A stretch of 64,000 nucleotides of DNA from LMUY01 sp965198565 (GCA_965198565.1 OZ240665.1:1674001-1738000); one strand, 5' to 3'; counted from the first letter of the stretch, positions 18,328-27,227 are shown. Numbers and translations: made by a program. Notes: a model not told the origin generated them from the sequence alone.

Positions 18328-19004
18328 CCCAACAAACCGCACTGATCGTCGGCGCTTCTCGCGGCCTGGGGCTGGGCCTGGCGCAGGAATACGTGCGCCG
18401 CGGCTGGCGCACCATCGCCACCGTGCGCGACCCGGCGAACCCCGGCGGCTTGGCCGAACTCGGCGACGCCGTCACCATCGAGACGGTCGACATCAACCAC
18501 ACCGGCGAGGTGCTGGCGCTCGGCGAGCGGTTGGCCGGCACCAAGCTCGACCTGCTGTTCGTGAACGCAGGCGTCTCCAACGGCCCCACCGAGACGGTGG
18601 CCGATGTCAGCACCGAGGAGTTCGTCCGCGTGCTGACCACCAACGCGTTGAGCCCGCTGCGAGTGATCGAGGCGCTGGCGCACCGGGTGACGGAGCAGGG
18701 CACGATCGCGGCGATGAGTTCGGGGCTCGGCAGCGTGACCAACAACGATAGCGGCGGCTGGGAAGTGTACCGGGCGAGCAAGGCGGCGCTGAACACGCTG
18801 TTGCGGAGCTACGCGGTGCGGGCGGGCGGCGGGCGGACCATCATCGCCGTGGCGCCCGGCTGGGTGCGCACCGCCATGGGCGGCCCAAGCGCCACATTCG
18901 ACGTGGAAACCAGCGTGCGCGGCGTCGCGGACATGATTGCGGCCCGGGCCGGAACCGGCGGCTGCCTCTATGTCAGCCACCAAAACCAGACCATCCCCTG
19001 GTAG
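18324..19004 (+). CDS. SDR-family oxidoreductase (C-factor-like)
   Basis: Short-chain dehydrogenase/reductase of 226 residues resembling C-factor-type and YciK-like SDRs. The cofactor motif is ALIVGASRGLGLGLA, the NAG-equivalent FVNAG is near residue 76, and the catalytic Tyr/Lys are in VYRASKAALN near 150. The end PGWVRTAMGGPSA followed by SVRGVADMI is typical. GAGAGAG precedes the ATG, which overlaps the upstream LhgO-like stop. Substrate unknown. Confidence 0.85.
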   Translation: MTQQTALIVGASRGLGLGLAQEYVRRGWRTIATVRDPANPGGLAELGDAVTIETVDINHTGEVLALGERLAGTKLDLLFVNAGVSNGPTETVADVSTEEFVRVLTTNALSPLRVIEALAHRVTEQGTIAAMSSGLGSVTNNDSGGWEVYRASKAALNTLLRSYAVRAGGGRTIIAVAPGWVRTAMGGPSATFDVETSVRGVADMIAARAGTGGCLYVSHQNQTIPW

Positions 19005-19012
19005 CCGCCGCC

Positions 19013-19789
19013 GTGGCGAGCGAGGGCTGGAACCCGGAGCTCTACCGCAGGTTCGAGCGCGAGCGGACACGCCCGGCGCGGGACCTGCTGGCCGCGGTCG
19101 AACTGACCGACCCGGCGCAGGTGGTCGATCTCGGCTGCGGCCCCGGCAATTCGACCGAGTTGCTGGCCGAGCGCTTCCCGGGCGCCAGCATCACGGGGCT
19201 CGATAGCTCCGAGGCGATGCTGGCGCAGGCCCGCACCCGCCTGCCGCAAACCCGCTTCCAGCAGGCCGACATCGCAACGTGGCAGCCCGGCGCGCCGCAA
19301 GACCTGATCTACGCCAACGCGGCGCTGCACTGGGTGCCGGGTCATACGGCGCTGATCCCGCGCCTGTTCAGCTTGCTGGCGCCCGGCGGCGCACTGGCCT
19401 TCCAGGTGCCGGACAACCGGGACGAACCGTCGCACCGGCTGATGCGCGAGGTGGCGGCCGCCGGGCCATGGGCGGCCAAGCTGGCGCAGGCGGGCGAGCG
19501 CCTGCAGGTGCTGCCGGCCGCAGCCTATTACGACCTGCTGGCGCCCACGGCCGCCCGGGTGGAGGTTTGGCGCACGGTCTATCACCACCCGATGGAGGAT
19601 GCGGCGGCGATTGTGAACTGGGTCCGCAGCACCGGATTGCAGCCGTTCCTGGCGCCGCTCGACGAGAGCGAACGGCCACAATTCCTGGCTCTCTACGAGG
19701 CGGCCATCGCGCAGGCCTATCCGGTGCAGGCGGATGGGCAGCGGCTGCTGCTGTTCCCCCGCTTGTTTGTGGTAGCCGCGTGCGCTTAG
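19013..19789 (+). CDS. tam: Trans-aconitate 2-methyltransferase
   Basis: SAM-dependent methyltransferase of 258 residues closely matching Tam, which methylates trans-aconitate, an inhibitor of the TCA-cycle enzyme aconitase. The N-terminal WNPELYRRFERERTRPARDLLA and motif I VVDLGCGPGNSTELLAERFP are diagnostic, with the later YANAALHWVPGH. The start is the GTG at 19013, eight bases after the previous stop. It forms a chain with the LhgO-like and SDR genes, and the next methyltransferase starts directly after its stop. All these products act near 2-oxoacid and TCA metabolism, a possible but unproven link. Confidence 0.88.
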   Translation: MASEGWNPELYRRFERERTRPARDLLAAVELTDPAQVVDLGCGPGNSTELLAERFPGASITGLDSSEAMLAQARTRLPQTRFQQADIATWQPGAPQDLIYANAALHWVPGHTALIPRLFSLLAPGGALAFQVPDNRDEPSHRLMREVAAAGPWAAKLAQAGERLQVLPAAAYYDLLAPTAARVEVWRTVYHHPMEDAAAIVNWVRSTGLQPFLAPLDESERPQFLALYEAAIAQAYPVQADGQRLLLFPRLFVVAACA

Positions 19790-20671
19790 GTGCAAAACCG
19801 CGACGATAGAGAGATCGGTCCATTGAAGCAGCAGATCAAACGCTTCGTCTGGATCGCCGCGCGGCTCCCGCCGGTGCGTCGGGTTCTGATCGCCTACTTC
19901 GAGCTGGTTGCCGCGCGCGACAAGGGATGGAAGCGCACCCATCCGTTCGACATCGCCCATGGGGTGCGCACCAGCGGCATGCTGCCGGGCTACGTCCTGC
20001 AACCTGGCGACCCGCTGGACGCGCCCACCACCGCCTATGCCGCCGCCCAGCCGAGCATTATTCGCGCGGCATTGGCTGCCATCCCTGAGCCGCATTGGTG
20101 CCACTTCTTCGACCTCGGCTGCGGCAAGGGCAGACCGTTGCTGGTCGCCACGGAGTTCGGTTTTGCCAGCATCACGGGCGTGGAGCTGTCGCCCACGGTG
20201 GCCGCTATCGCCCGGAGCAATGCCGCCGTGTTCGCGCGTGCCTATCCTGAGCGGACCCGGGTGACCATCATCGTGGGAGACGCAACCGCGCCCGATTTGC
20301 CGGCCGGGCCGCTGGCGCTGTTCTTCTACAACTCGTTTGAGCGCCCGCTGGTGCAACGCTTGCTCGAGCACCTGACTGCCTTGCAGCAGGCCGGCCCCCG
20401 GGACATCTACTTCATCTACTACAATCCAACCAACGCCGACCTGTTCGACGCGGCCTCCGAGTTCGAGCGACGCTATGCCGCGCACCTTCCCTACGATGCG
20501 ACAGAGCTGAGCTACGGTTCGGCGACGTCCGACTCGGTCGTGATCTGGCAAAATCGCGGTAACGCGCATCCGCGTCCGCCGGGTGATCCCGAACTGCCAG
20601 TGACCGTGGTGGAGCTGGGATGGCGAGCCGACGTCGCGATGGCAGTGCCCGCGCTTTCCCCACCGGGTTGA
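19790..20671 (+). CDS. Class I SAM-dependent methyltransferase
   Basis: A 293-residue protein with a methyltransferase fold. Motif I reads FFDLGCGKGRPLLVATEFGF, followed by the acidic ITGVELSP and IIVGDATAPDLPAG, then ALFFYNSFERPLVQRLLEHL. The N-terminal region is basic with KRTHPFDIAHGVRTSG. The GTG at 19790 abuts the tam stop. A TTG at about 19824 (LKQQIKRF) is an alternative start. The acceptor is unknown. It ends 40 bases before the convergent amino-acid-binding protein gene. Confidence 0.75.
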   Translation: MQNRDDREIGPLKQQIKRFVWIAARLPPVRRVLIAYFELVAARDKGWKRTHPFDIAHGVRTSGMLPGYVLQPGDPLDAPTTAYAAAQPSIIRAALAAIPEPHWCHFFDLGCGKGRPLLVATEFGFASITGVELSPTVAAIARSNAAVFARAYPERTRVTIIVGDATAPDLPAGPLALFFYNSFERPLVQRLLEHLTALQQAGPRDIYFIYYNPTNADLFDAASEFERRYAAHLPYDATELSYGSATSDSVVIWQNRGNAHPRPPGDPELPVTVVELGWRADVAMAVPALSPPG

Positions 20672-20711
20672 CGCCGGCCGCCACAGCCCTGGGGCGAGTG
20701 GTGTCTGGGCG

Positions 20712-21731
20712 TCAGCGCAACGGAGGCGCGAACATCAGCCCGCCTTCCGTCCAGAGACGGTTGTATCCGCGCGCCACCCCGAGCGGGCCGAGGTTGCGCT
20801 GGAAGCTCTCGCCGTAATTGCCGACCTGCGCCACGATGTTGACCGCCCAGGCTGGATCGAGGTTCAGCATCTTGCCGAGTGCGCCGGCCTTGCCGGTCAA
20901 CCGCTCCACGTTGGGGTCGCTGCTGCTGGCCGCTTGCTGCACGACATTGGCCGACGTCATGCCAAATTCCTCGGCCGTCACCATGGCCCAGAAGCTCCAG
21001 CGCACGACGTTGGCCCACGCCTCGTCGCCGTTGCGGACTGCGGGGGCGAGCGGTTCCTTGGTGACGATTTCCGGCAGCAGCACGAAATTGGCCGGGTGCT
21101 GCATGCTGGACCGCAGCGCGACCAACTGGGTGGAGTCGCTGGTCATGGCATTGCACCGGCCGGCCTCGAACGCGCTGACCATCTGGTCCGGCGCCTCGAA
21201 CGTCACGGCCTCGAACTTGAGACCGTTGCGGGCGAAGTAGTCTTGCAGCCCGGCCTGAGTGTCCGTCCCCGCCTGGACGCAGATCGACGCGCCGCCGAGG
21301 TCGCGCACATGGGCAAGCTTCTCGTCCTTCGAGACCATGAAGCCCTGGCCGTCGTAGTAGTCGACGGCGGTGAACTCCAGCGCGACTTGAGTGCTTCGCG
21401 TGTAGGTCCAGGTCGCATTGCGGGCGAGCATGTCGATCTCGCCGGATTGCAGCGCGGTGAACCGGGTGACGGCAGTCAGCGGCACATACTGCACCTTTGC
21501 CGCGTCCCCCAGCGCCGCGGCGGCAACGGCGCGGCAAACGTCCACGTCCAGCCCATGGTAGACACCCTGGTTGTCCGGCATGCTGAAGCCGGGAAATCCG
21601 GTCGACGTGCCGCAACGGACCGCGCCGCGGGCGCGCACCGCGTCCAGCGTCGGCGATTGCGCCCATGCCGGGCCAGCGGCAAGGCAAGCCAAACCCAGCG
21701 CCAGCCCGGCCAGCCTCGACGCGAGCGGCAT
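20712..21731 (-). CDS. Amino-acid ABC transporter substrate-binding protein (AapJ-like)
   Basis: Periplasmic binding protein of 339 residues for a polar or general amino-acid ABC transporter. A signal peptide (MPLASRLAGLALGLACLAAGPAWAQ) is followed by the SBP type-3 fold: TLDAVRARGAVRCGTSTGFPGFS, GEIDMLARNATWTYTRS, GRCNAMTSDSTQLVALRS and the AapJ-like end NYGESFQRNLGPLGV. The ATG at 21731 overlaps the stop of the upstream aminotransferase (ATGA), so the two are translationally coupled. No permease or ATPase gene is nearby, so it must use components encoded elsewhere. Confidence 0.88.
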   Translation of the reverse strand: MPLASRLAGLALGLACLAAGPAWAQSPTLDAVRARGAVRCGTSTGFPGFSMPDNQGVYHGLDVDVCRAVAAAALGDAAKVQYVPLTAVTRFTALQSGEIDMLARNATWTYTRSTQVALEFTAVDYYDGQGFMVSKDEKLAHVRDLGGASICVQAGTDTQAGLQDYFARNGLKFEAVTFEAPDQMVSAFEAGRCNAMTSDSTQLVALRSSMQHPANFVLLPEIVTKEPLAPAVRNGDEAWANVVRWSFWAMVTAEEFGMTSANVVQQAASSSDPNVERLTGKAGALGKMLNLDPAWAVNIVAQVGNYGESFQRNLGPLGVARGYNRLWTEGGLMFAPPLR

Positions 21732-23053
21732 CACGCGCGCCCTGCCGCGGCCAACTCGTCGAGGCTTTCGCGCAGCGCCTCGTCCAGGATGGCCGTCGCA
21801 CGGTCGATCTCGTCGTGCGACACGGTCAGCGGCGGGGCGATGCGCCACACCGAGCCGCGCTCCGGCCGGCGCCGGATGTTCATGCTCAGGCCCTTCTCGA
21901 AGCATTTCTTGGTCGTTCGCAAGCCGAGTTCATGGTGCGGCGTGCGCGACTGGCGGTCCTTCACGAGTTCGACGCCAAGCAGCAGGCCCTCGCCGCGCAC
22001 ATCGCCGATCGCCTCGTGGCGCTGCTGCAGGTCCAGCATGCGGGCGCGCAAGTAGCTGCCCATCGTCTGCGAACGCTCGACCAGCCGCTCCTGCTCCAGC
22101 ACGCGCAGCACGGCCAGGCCGACCTCGCCCAGCAGCGGATCGGACACGTGGCTGGTGTAGTAGGTGAATCCTTTGCGATGCAGGTCTTCCTCGATGGCCG
22201 GCGTGGTGATGGTGCCCGCCATCGGCAGGCCGCCGCCGAGCGTTTTGGACACGCTCATGATGTCGGGCACGACGCCGAAGAACTCCGACCCCGTGCGGTG
22301 CCCGATGCGGCCGAACGCGGTTTGCGCCTCGTCGAAGATCAGCAGCATGCCGCGGTCGTCGGCGGCCTTGCGCAGCGCCTGCATGTAGGCCTTCGGCGGC
22401 ACCAGCACGCCGCCGGCGCTGATCACCGGCTCGATGATGATGGCAGCCGGCTTGCCGGCCGACTGCATGTCGAACGTCTTGAGGCCGAGTTCGAGGCAGG
22501 CGAGCGCGGACTCGTCCTCGGTGGCTGCCTTGATGTAGGGGCGGTAGGCGTTGGGCTCGAGCATCACGAACGTGCCGGGTACGGGCACGCCGTAGTTCTT
22601 GCGGTCGCTGGCGAACGAAACGCTGCTGGCCGCGCCGGTGATGCCGTGCCAGGAGCCGCCAACGGCCAGCACCTCGTAGCCGCCGGTGTGCATCTTCGCC
22701 ATGCGGAGCGCGACCTCGTTGCTCTCGGACCCGGTGTTGACGAAGATCGACTTGCTCAGGCCGTCCGGCATCCAGTCGCGCGCCAGGGTGTGGGCCAGCT
22801 CCGCCACGACCTCCGGGATCATCCCGCTGAAGAAGTGGAACGCCTTGCGGCCAGCCTCGTGCACGGCCGCCACGATGGCCGGATGGTTGTGGCCGATCGT
22901 CGCGCACATCTGCCCCGATGTGAAATCGAGGATTTCGCGCCCGGTGTCGTCCTTGACGATCGTGCCCTTGGCGGACACGAACAAGTTGGGGAAGGCGTCG
23001 CCGCCGTAGCGGACCATGTATTCTTTGGCGGCATCGCGCAGCGTGGTGTCCAC
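21731..23053 (-). CDS. Class III PLP-dependent aminotransferase
   Basis: Fold-type I, class III aminotransferase of 440 residues, annotated in relatives as aspartate aminotransferase family or 2,2-dialkylglycine decarboxylase-like. Landmarks are FTSGQMCATIGHNHP, NTGSESNEVALRMAK, the cofactor Asp in LLIFDEAQTAFGR and the PLP Lys in SVSKTLGGGLP. The GTG start at 23053 has AAGGAG eight bases upstream. It lies three bases after a GntR regulator stop and overlaps the binding-protein gene. This is an operon for uptake and first-step degradation of an amino acid or amine. The substrate is not evident. Confidence 0.88.
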   Translation of the reverse strand: MDTTLRDAAKEYMVRYGGDAFPNLFVSAKGTIVKDDTGREILDFTSGQMCATIGHNHPAIVAAVHEAGRKAFHFFSGMIPEVVAELAHTLARDWMPDGLSKSIFVNTGSESNEVALRMAKMHTGGYEVLAVGGSWHGITGAASSVSFASDRKNYGVPVPGTFVMLEPNAYRPYIKAATEDESALACLELGLKTFDMQSAGKPAAIIIEPVISAGGVLVPPKAYMQALRKAADDRGMLLIFDEAQTAFGRIGHRTGSEFFGVVPDIMSVSKTLGGGLPMAGTITTPAIEEDLHRKGFTYYTSHVSDPLLGEVGLAVLRVLEQERLVERSQTMGSYLRARMLDLQQRHEAIGDVRGEGLLLGVELVKDRQSRTPHHELGLRTTKKCFEKGLSMNIRRRPERGSVWRIAPPLTVSHDEIDRATAILDEALRESLDELAAAGRA

Positions 23054-23055
23054 GG

Positions 23056-23781
23056 TTAAGGCTCCTTGTCGGTGAAACGGTTGCGGCGCGACGGTGCGTC
23101 CGCTGGCGGCGCGAAGCTGCCGACGTACTCCTCGAGCACGCCCAGCGCGCCGAGCAGGTGTTTCTGGACGCAGCACCCGGCCGCGGGCGGGTCGCGCCGT
23201 GCGACCGCGTCAAGGATTTCGCGATGCTCCTGGACGCTTTGGGCCAGACGCCCGGCAATGCCGTAGAGGATGCTGCCGGGAAAGCTCTGCCAGACCTGGT
23301 CGATCAGGTCGAGCAGGATGGGGTTCTCTGCCGCCAGATAGAGCGTCCGCCGGAACGCGATGTCGGCCCGCGCCGCCTCCGCCGGGTCGCTTGCGTGCTT
23401 GGCAGCGGCCATCCGCTGGAGTTGCGCCTGCATTGCGGCAAGGCCTTGCGGCGGCAGATTCGCCGTGCCGAGCTGGGCCGCCTCGGTTTCAAGCAAACAG
23501 CGCACCCGATAGATGTTGCGCAGCCTCGGCAGGTCCAGTTCGGCCACGCGGACGCTATGATGGCTTTCCTGCACCAGAACGCCGCGGGCGAGCAGCTCCA
23601 GCACGGCCTCCCGCACCGGGGTGGAGCCAAGGCCGAAGTCGCTCATCAACTGGGCTTGGCTGAGCTGTTGGCCCGGCGCGTAGCGGCCAGACTGGACCGC
23701 GTCCCGCAACGTGCCGACGGCAACCTCCCGCTTGGTTCGGAAGCTGCCGCCGGGCCCGAGGTCCTGCGATACATTCAACAT
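23056..23781 (-). CDS. GntR-family regulator with FCD domain
   Basis: Transcription factor of the GntR family, FadR subgroup, 241 residues. The winged-helix domain (about 15-80) includes LRDAVQSGRYAPGQQLSQAQL and GSTPVREAVLELLARGVL. The FCD effector domain follows from about 95, with RCLLETEAAQLG and the metal/ligand residues in DIAFRRTLY and EHREILDAVA. The start is taken at the ATG at 23781, inside a perfect 16-base palindrome; a longer upstream frame overlaps decarboxylase remnant DNA. First gene of the regulator-aminotransferase-binding protein operon, so it probably autoregulates and responds to the amino acid or its product. Confidence 0.88.
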   Translation of the reverse strand: MLNVSQDLGPGGSFRTKREVAVGTLRDAVQSGRYAPGQQLSQAQLMSDFGLGSTPVREAVLELLARGVLVQESHHSVRVAELDLPRLRNIYRVRCLLETEAAQLGTANLPPQGLAAMQAQLQRMAAAKHASDPAEAARADIAFRRTLYLAAENPILLDLIDQVWQSFPGSILYGIAGRLAQSVQEHREILDAVARRDPPAAGCCVQKHLLGALGVLEEYVGSFAPPADAPSRRNRFTDKEP

Positions 23782-23793
23782 TTTGCAAAATGT
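23778..23793. promoter_or_regulatory. Perfect 16-bp palindrome over the gntR start codon
   Basis: ACATTTTGCAAAATGT is its own reverse complement and contains the start codon of the GntR regulator on the minus strand. It is AT-rich within GC-rich DNA. The size and symmetry fit a GntR-family operator, so autorepression at the start of the operon is likely. This is inferred from the pattern and position. Confidence 0.65.
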
Positions 23794-23854
23794 AGAGAAC
23801 GCGAGAGTTGCTGGCAATCCCGTGGGGTGCAATGCGCTTGGGCCTTGCACCCAC

Positions 23855-24169
23855 CTGCCCGAGTTGGTGCTGCCGCCGCAAAAGGCCGCGCAGATGCTCA
23901 CGCGCCGGGTGGATCACCTGCCGATCAGCGCGGTCCGCGGCCGCATCGCCGCGACGCTGATGCTGGCCTATCCGCCCGGCATCGCCACGATCATCCCGGG
24001 CGAGCGGATCGGCCAATCGTCGCCGATGATCGATTGCTTGGAAATGTTCGAACGCTCGGAAAGCGAGTTCCCCGGGCTGAGCACGGAGATCCAGAGCGTC
24101 TACCGCGAGACGGGCGACGATGGCGGCAAGCGTTTCTACACCTATGTGATCAAGGCAGATCCGATCTGA
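23855..24169 (+). pseudogene. C-terminal remnant of an Orn/Lys/Arg decarboxylase
   Basis: About 105 residues in one frame match only the C-terminal domain of the fold-type I ornithine/lysine/arginine decarboxylases. The match includes LPELVLPPQKAAQML, then RIAATLMLAYPPGIATIIPGER, SPMIDCLEMFE, FPGLSTEIQ and a final FYTYVIKADPI before the stop at 24169. The PLP-binding and catalytic domains (several hundred residues) are absent, and upstream lies the start of the opposite-strand gntR. There is no plausible start signal. The gene was evidently truncated, possibly when the gntR operon arrived. Confidence 0.78.
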
Positions 24170-24199
24170 TACCAACCGCCGATGACGCTGACACGAGAC

Positions 24200-24264
24200 G
24201 GTGGGCTGAAGCGCACCCTACCACGTTGAAGATATCGAGGACGTAGGATGGAATTCAGCCCACC
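24200..24264. terminator. Long inverted repeat between convergent genes
   Basis: GGTGGGCTGAA at 24200-24210 pairs perfectly with TTCAGCCCACC at 24254-24264. Pairing continues imperfectly inward (CACCCTACCACGT against ACGTAGGATGG). It lies between the plus-strand decarboxylase remnant and the minus-strand chemoreceptor stop, a natural place for a bidirectional terminator or a REP-type element. There is no U-run typical of a simple Rho-independent terminator. Confidence 0.5.
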
Positions 24265-24272
24265 TAAGGGCT

Positions 24273-26060
24273 CTATGCCGCAACCCGGAAGCGCTCCGTC
24301 AGCCGAGCCAGGTCTTCGCTGTCCTGGGCCATGGCATGGCTTGCGGCGGTGGTCTGTTGCACCATCGTGGCATTCTGTTGCGTGGTTTGTTCCACCTGGC
24401 CTATCGTCTCGTTGACCTGCTGCAGCGCCGACGCCTGCTCCTGCGCCGAAGCTGCGATCTCCAGCACCAGCTCGTTGATCACGCCGACCTGCTGCACGAT
24501 GCGCTCGAGCGCTTGGCCGGTCTGCCCCACCAGTCTGACGCCGAGACCGACCTGGTTGGCCGAGTTCGACACCAGCCCCTTGATTTCCTTGGCTGCAGTC
24601 GCCGAGCGCTGTGCCAAGGCGCGGACCTCGCTGGCGACCACCGCAAACCCGCGACCAGCGTCCCCGGCGCGTGCCGCCTCTACGCCCGCGTTCAGCGCCA
24701 GCAGGTTGGTCTGGAAGGCGATTTCGTCGATCACCATGATGATCTGGCCAATTTGGCCGGAGGATTGCTCGATCTGTGTCATCGCGGCGACCGCCTCGCG
24801 CACGATGCTCCCCGAGCGGTCGGCGTCCTCCCGGCTTTGCGAAACCGCATCCCGCGCCTTCATCGCGCCAGAGGCGGTGCTGCCTGCCATGGCGCTGATC
24901 CGGTCCAGCGCGCCGGCGGTTTGCTCCAGGCTGGCAGCCTGTTCCTCGGTGCGGTGGCCCAGCTTGTCCGCAGCCCGCGCGACCTCGCCACTGCTTGCCA
25001 GCAGCGCGTTGCTGCGGCTCGATACACTCCCGATGACCTCCGAGAGCTGCCGGAGCGCCAGGTTGAAGTTCAGCCGCAGGGCTTCGTATTCCGCGGCAAA
25101 GGGCGTCTCGAGCGGCCGGCTCAGTTCACCTTGCGCCAGTCGTTCCAGGCCGCCCGCCAGCGTCTGCACCACAAGCGCCTGCGCCGCTTCTGCGCGTGAA
25201 CGCTCAACTTGGTCGTTGCGATGGCGCTCTTCCTCGGTCGCTCGCCGCTGGTCAGCCGCCTCAGCCTGCAGCCGGGCCATCGCCAATCCCGCCGCGCGGA
25301 AGCCCTCGAGCGACTGCGCCAGGTGGCCGATCTGGTCGCCGCGATCCGTGCTGCCGATCTTGGCGTTGAAGTTGCCGGCAGAAATCTCCCGCGTCGCCAA
25401 GGTGAGGGCATTGAGCGGCCGCAACGAAAGCTTCAGCAGCCCGGTGCCCACGAGGCCAAACACCAGGATCATCAGCAACCCGGCGAGCAAGGCATGCTGG
25501 ATGATCGCGGCCTCTGCCGCGTCCAGCTTGTCGGCGGACAGACCCGTGAACAGGATACCGATGATGGCGCCGCCACTGTCGCGGATCGGTTGGTATAACA
25601 CGACATAGCTCTTGCCGAGGATGGGCGCCGTTCCGTGGTAGCTCTTGCCCGCGGTCAGCACGGCTTCGCGGATTTCGGGAATCACCAGCTTGGTACCGAC
25701 GGCGGGACTCCCGTCCGGCTTTTTCACCGTGGTTGCGACCCGCTCGTCCCCACGGAACACCGTCGCGACACCGCCGGTTATTGCGGCGGCAGCCTTCAGG
25801 ATATCGCCCTGGGCGGCAATGGACGCGCTGCCGAGCCGTAAGTCACCGCCAACCAGCGACCACTCCGAGCCAAGCGGCGCCAGCGAATGCTCCAGCACCG
25901 CCATGCTGGTATCGACATTGTCCTGCATCTGCTGGCGTAGCGCCGATTGGCTCACCCGCAGCGTCCATGCCTGGACACCGGCGACCGCGAGGATCATTCC
26001 CACCAGAAAAGGCAGCAGCAATTGCCAAAACAGACTGACACGGCGCAACAGACCGAACAT
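24273..26060 (-). CDS. Methyl-accepting chemotaxis protein
   Basis: Inner-membrane chemoreceptor of 595 residues. A first membrane segment at about 8-28 (FWQLLLPFLVGMILAVAGV) is followed by a periplasmic single-Cache-like domain. A second membrane segment lies around 190-210 (ALLAGLLMILVFGLVGTGLL), then a HAMP domain and the long signalling coiled coil. The hairpin tip reads IDEIAFQTNLLALNAGVEAA with GRGFAVVASEVRALAQRSA. It should pass ligand information to CheA/CheW. No che genes are nearby, but motB-motA lie 6 kb away. The ATG at 26060 is preferred; a GTG at 26072 is in frame but has no room for a ribosome binding site. Confidence 0.93.
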   Translation of the reverse strand: MFGLLRRVSLFWQLLLPFLVGMILAVAGVQAWTLRVSQSALRQQMQDNVDTSMAVLEHSLAPLGSEWSLVGGDLRLGSASIAAQGDILKAAAAITGGVATVFRGDERVATTVKKPDGSPAVGTKLVIPEIREAVLTAGKSYHGTAPILGKSYVVLYQPIRDSGGAIIGILFTGLSADKLDAAEAAIIQHALLAGLLMILVFGLVGTGLLKLSLRPLNALTLATREISAGNFNAKIGSTDRGDQIGHLAQSLEGFRAAGLAMARLQAEAADQRRATEEERHRNDQVERSRAEAAQALVVQTLAGGLERLAQGELSRPLETPFAAEYEALRLNFNLALRQLSEVIGSVSSRSNALLASSGEVARAADKLGHRTEEQAASLEQTAGALDRISAMAGSTASGAMKARDAVSQSREDADRSGSIVREAVAAMTQIEQSSGQIGQIIMVIDEIAFQTNLLALNAGVEAARAGDAGRGFAVVASEVRALAQRSATAAKEIKGLVSNSANQVGLGVRLVGQTGQALERIVQQVGVINELVLEIAASAQEQASALQQVNETIGQVEQTTQQNATMVQQTTAASHAMAQDSEDLARLTERFRVAA

Positions 26061-26262
26061 GCTGCAAGTCACCTTCCCGACTGGTCGGCTGCAGAATGTC
26101 TCAAGATCGTTACGATCGGGTTAACCGCGTCGTGACAATCGCGCCGATCTGTAAATCCGCTGCACAACCGCCAATTGCCGCGACTTTAAACTTCCGAGTT
26201 CAACTATTTAGTGCCCGTTCATTCGGCGCACCTGTCATTCCTGCCGCAAGAACCAAACTGCC

Positions 26263-27147
26263 TCATTGCAGCCCCTGGATCTCCGTCAGCAGGAAGTCGC
26301 GGAACACGGCCACGCGCTTGGAGTTTCGCAGCTCCTCCGGATAGACGAAGTAAACGTCGACCTTGGGCGGCTTCAGGTCTGGCAGCAGCTTGACCAGGCC
26401 GCGCACCTCCTCATCCATCCAGTTCGGCAGCACGGCAATCCCCACGCCACCCTGCGCGGCCATCGCCATCGCGTGCAACGAGTTCACCTCCAATGTGGCC
26501 CGGCGCGCCTGGCCGGCGCGGCGCCCCGCCTCGGCCAGCCAGTTGATGTCGGCCACCGGGGGCCGGTAGTCGCCGAACAGGATCAGCGAATGGTCGTCCA
26601 GCTCCTCCGCCCGCGTCGGCGTGCCGCGCTTGGCGAGATACTCCTTGGAGGCCACCACGCTCCAGCGGATCGTCATCAGGTGGCGCTGCACCAGGTCGGG
26701 CTGCTTGGGCGTGTGCATACGGATGGCGACGTCGGCCTCGCGCATCGCCAGGTCGAGGTCCGAGTCGTCGAGCAGCAACGTCATCGTCACCTCCGGGTAG
26801 GCCGCCAGGAACCCGCCGATGCGCGACGAGAGCCAGTGCGAGCCGAACCCCACCGTGGTCGTGACCTTCAGCCGGCCGGTCGGGCGCTCCTTGCTCTCGG
26901 TCAGCAGCGCCTCGGTCATCGCGAGCTTGGCGAACACGTCGCGCACGGTGCGGTTGAGGCTCTCGCCCTGCTCGGTGAGGATCAGGCCGCGGGCGTGGCG
27001 ATGGAACAGCGAGACCTGCAGGTTCTCTTCCAGCGCCGAAATCTGCCGGCTTACGGCCGATTGGCTGAGGTTCAGCGCGTCGCCCGCGTGCGTGAAGCTG
27101 CCAGCCTCCGCCACCGCGTGGAACACCCGCAGCTTGTCCCAGTCCAT
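26263..27147 (-). CDS. LysR-family transcriptional regulator
   Basis: LysR-type regulator, 294 residues. The N-terminal winged HTH reads WDKLRVFHAVAEAGSFTHAGDALNLSQSAVSRQISALEE in pieces at residues 3-43, and the substrate-binding domain follows from about 90. The DNA-binding part and the FGDYRPPVADINWL region resemble alphaproteobacterial regulators located next to trxB. It lies 80 bases downstream of trxB on the same strand and may be part of its transcription unit. ATG at 27147 was chosen over a TTG three bases earlier. The effector is unknown. Confidence 0.88.
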   Translation of the reverse strand: MDWDKLRVFHAVAEAGSFTHAGDALNLSQSAVSRQISALEENLQVSLFHRHARGLILTEQGESLNRTVRDVFAKLAMTEALLTESKERPTGRLKVTTTVGFGSHWLSSRIGGFLAAYPEVTMTLLLDDSDLDLAMREADVAIRMHTPKQPDLVQRHLMTIRWSVVASKEYLAKRGTPTRAEELDDHSLILFGDYRPPVADINWLAEAGRRAGQARRATLEVNSLHAMAMAAQGGVGIAVLPNWMDEEVRGLVKLLPDLKPPKVDVYFVYPEELRNSKRVAVFRDFLLTEIQGLQ

Positions 27148-27227
27148 CAAGCCCAGCCCTCCCGATTCGTATGCACCGTGGAAGAGTAACAGGCTGGGCA
27201 GCTATGTCTTGCGCGAATTGCTCGTTT

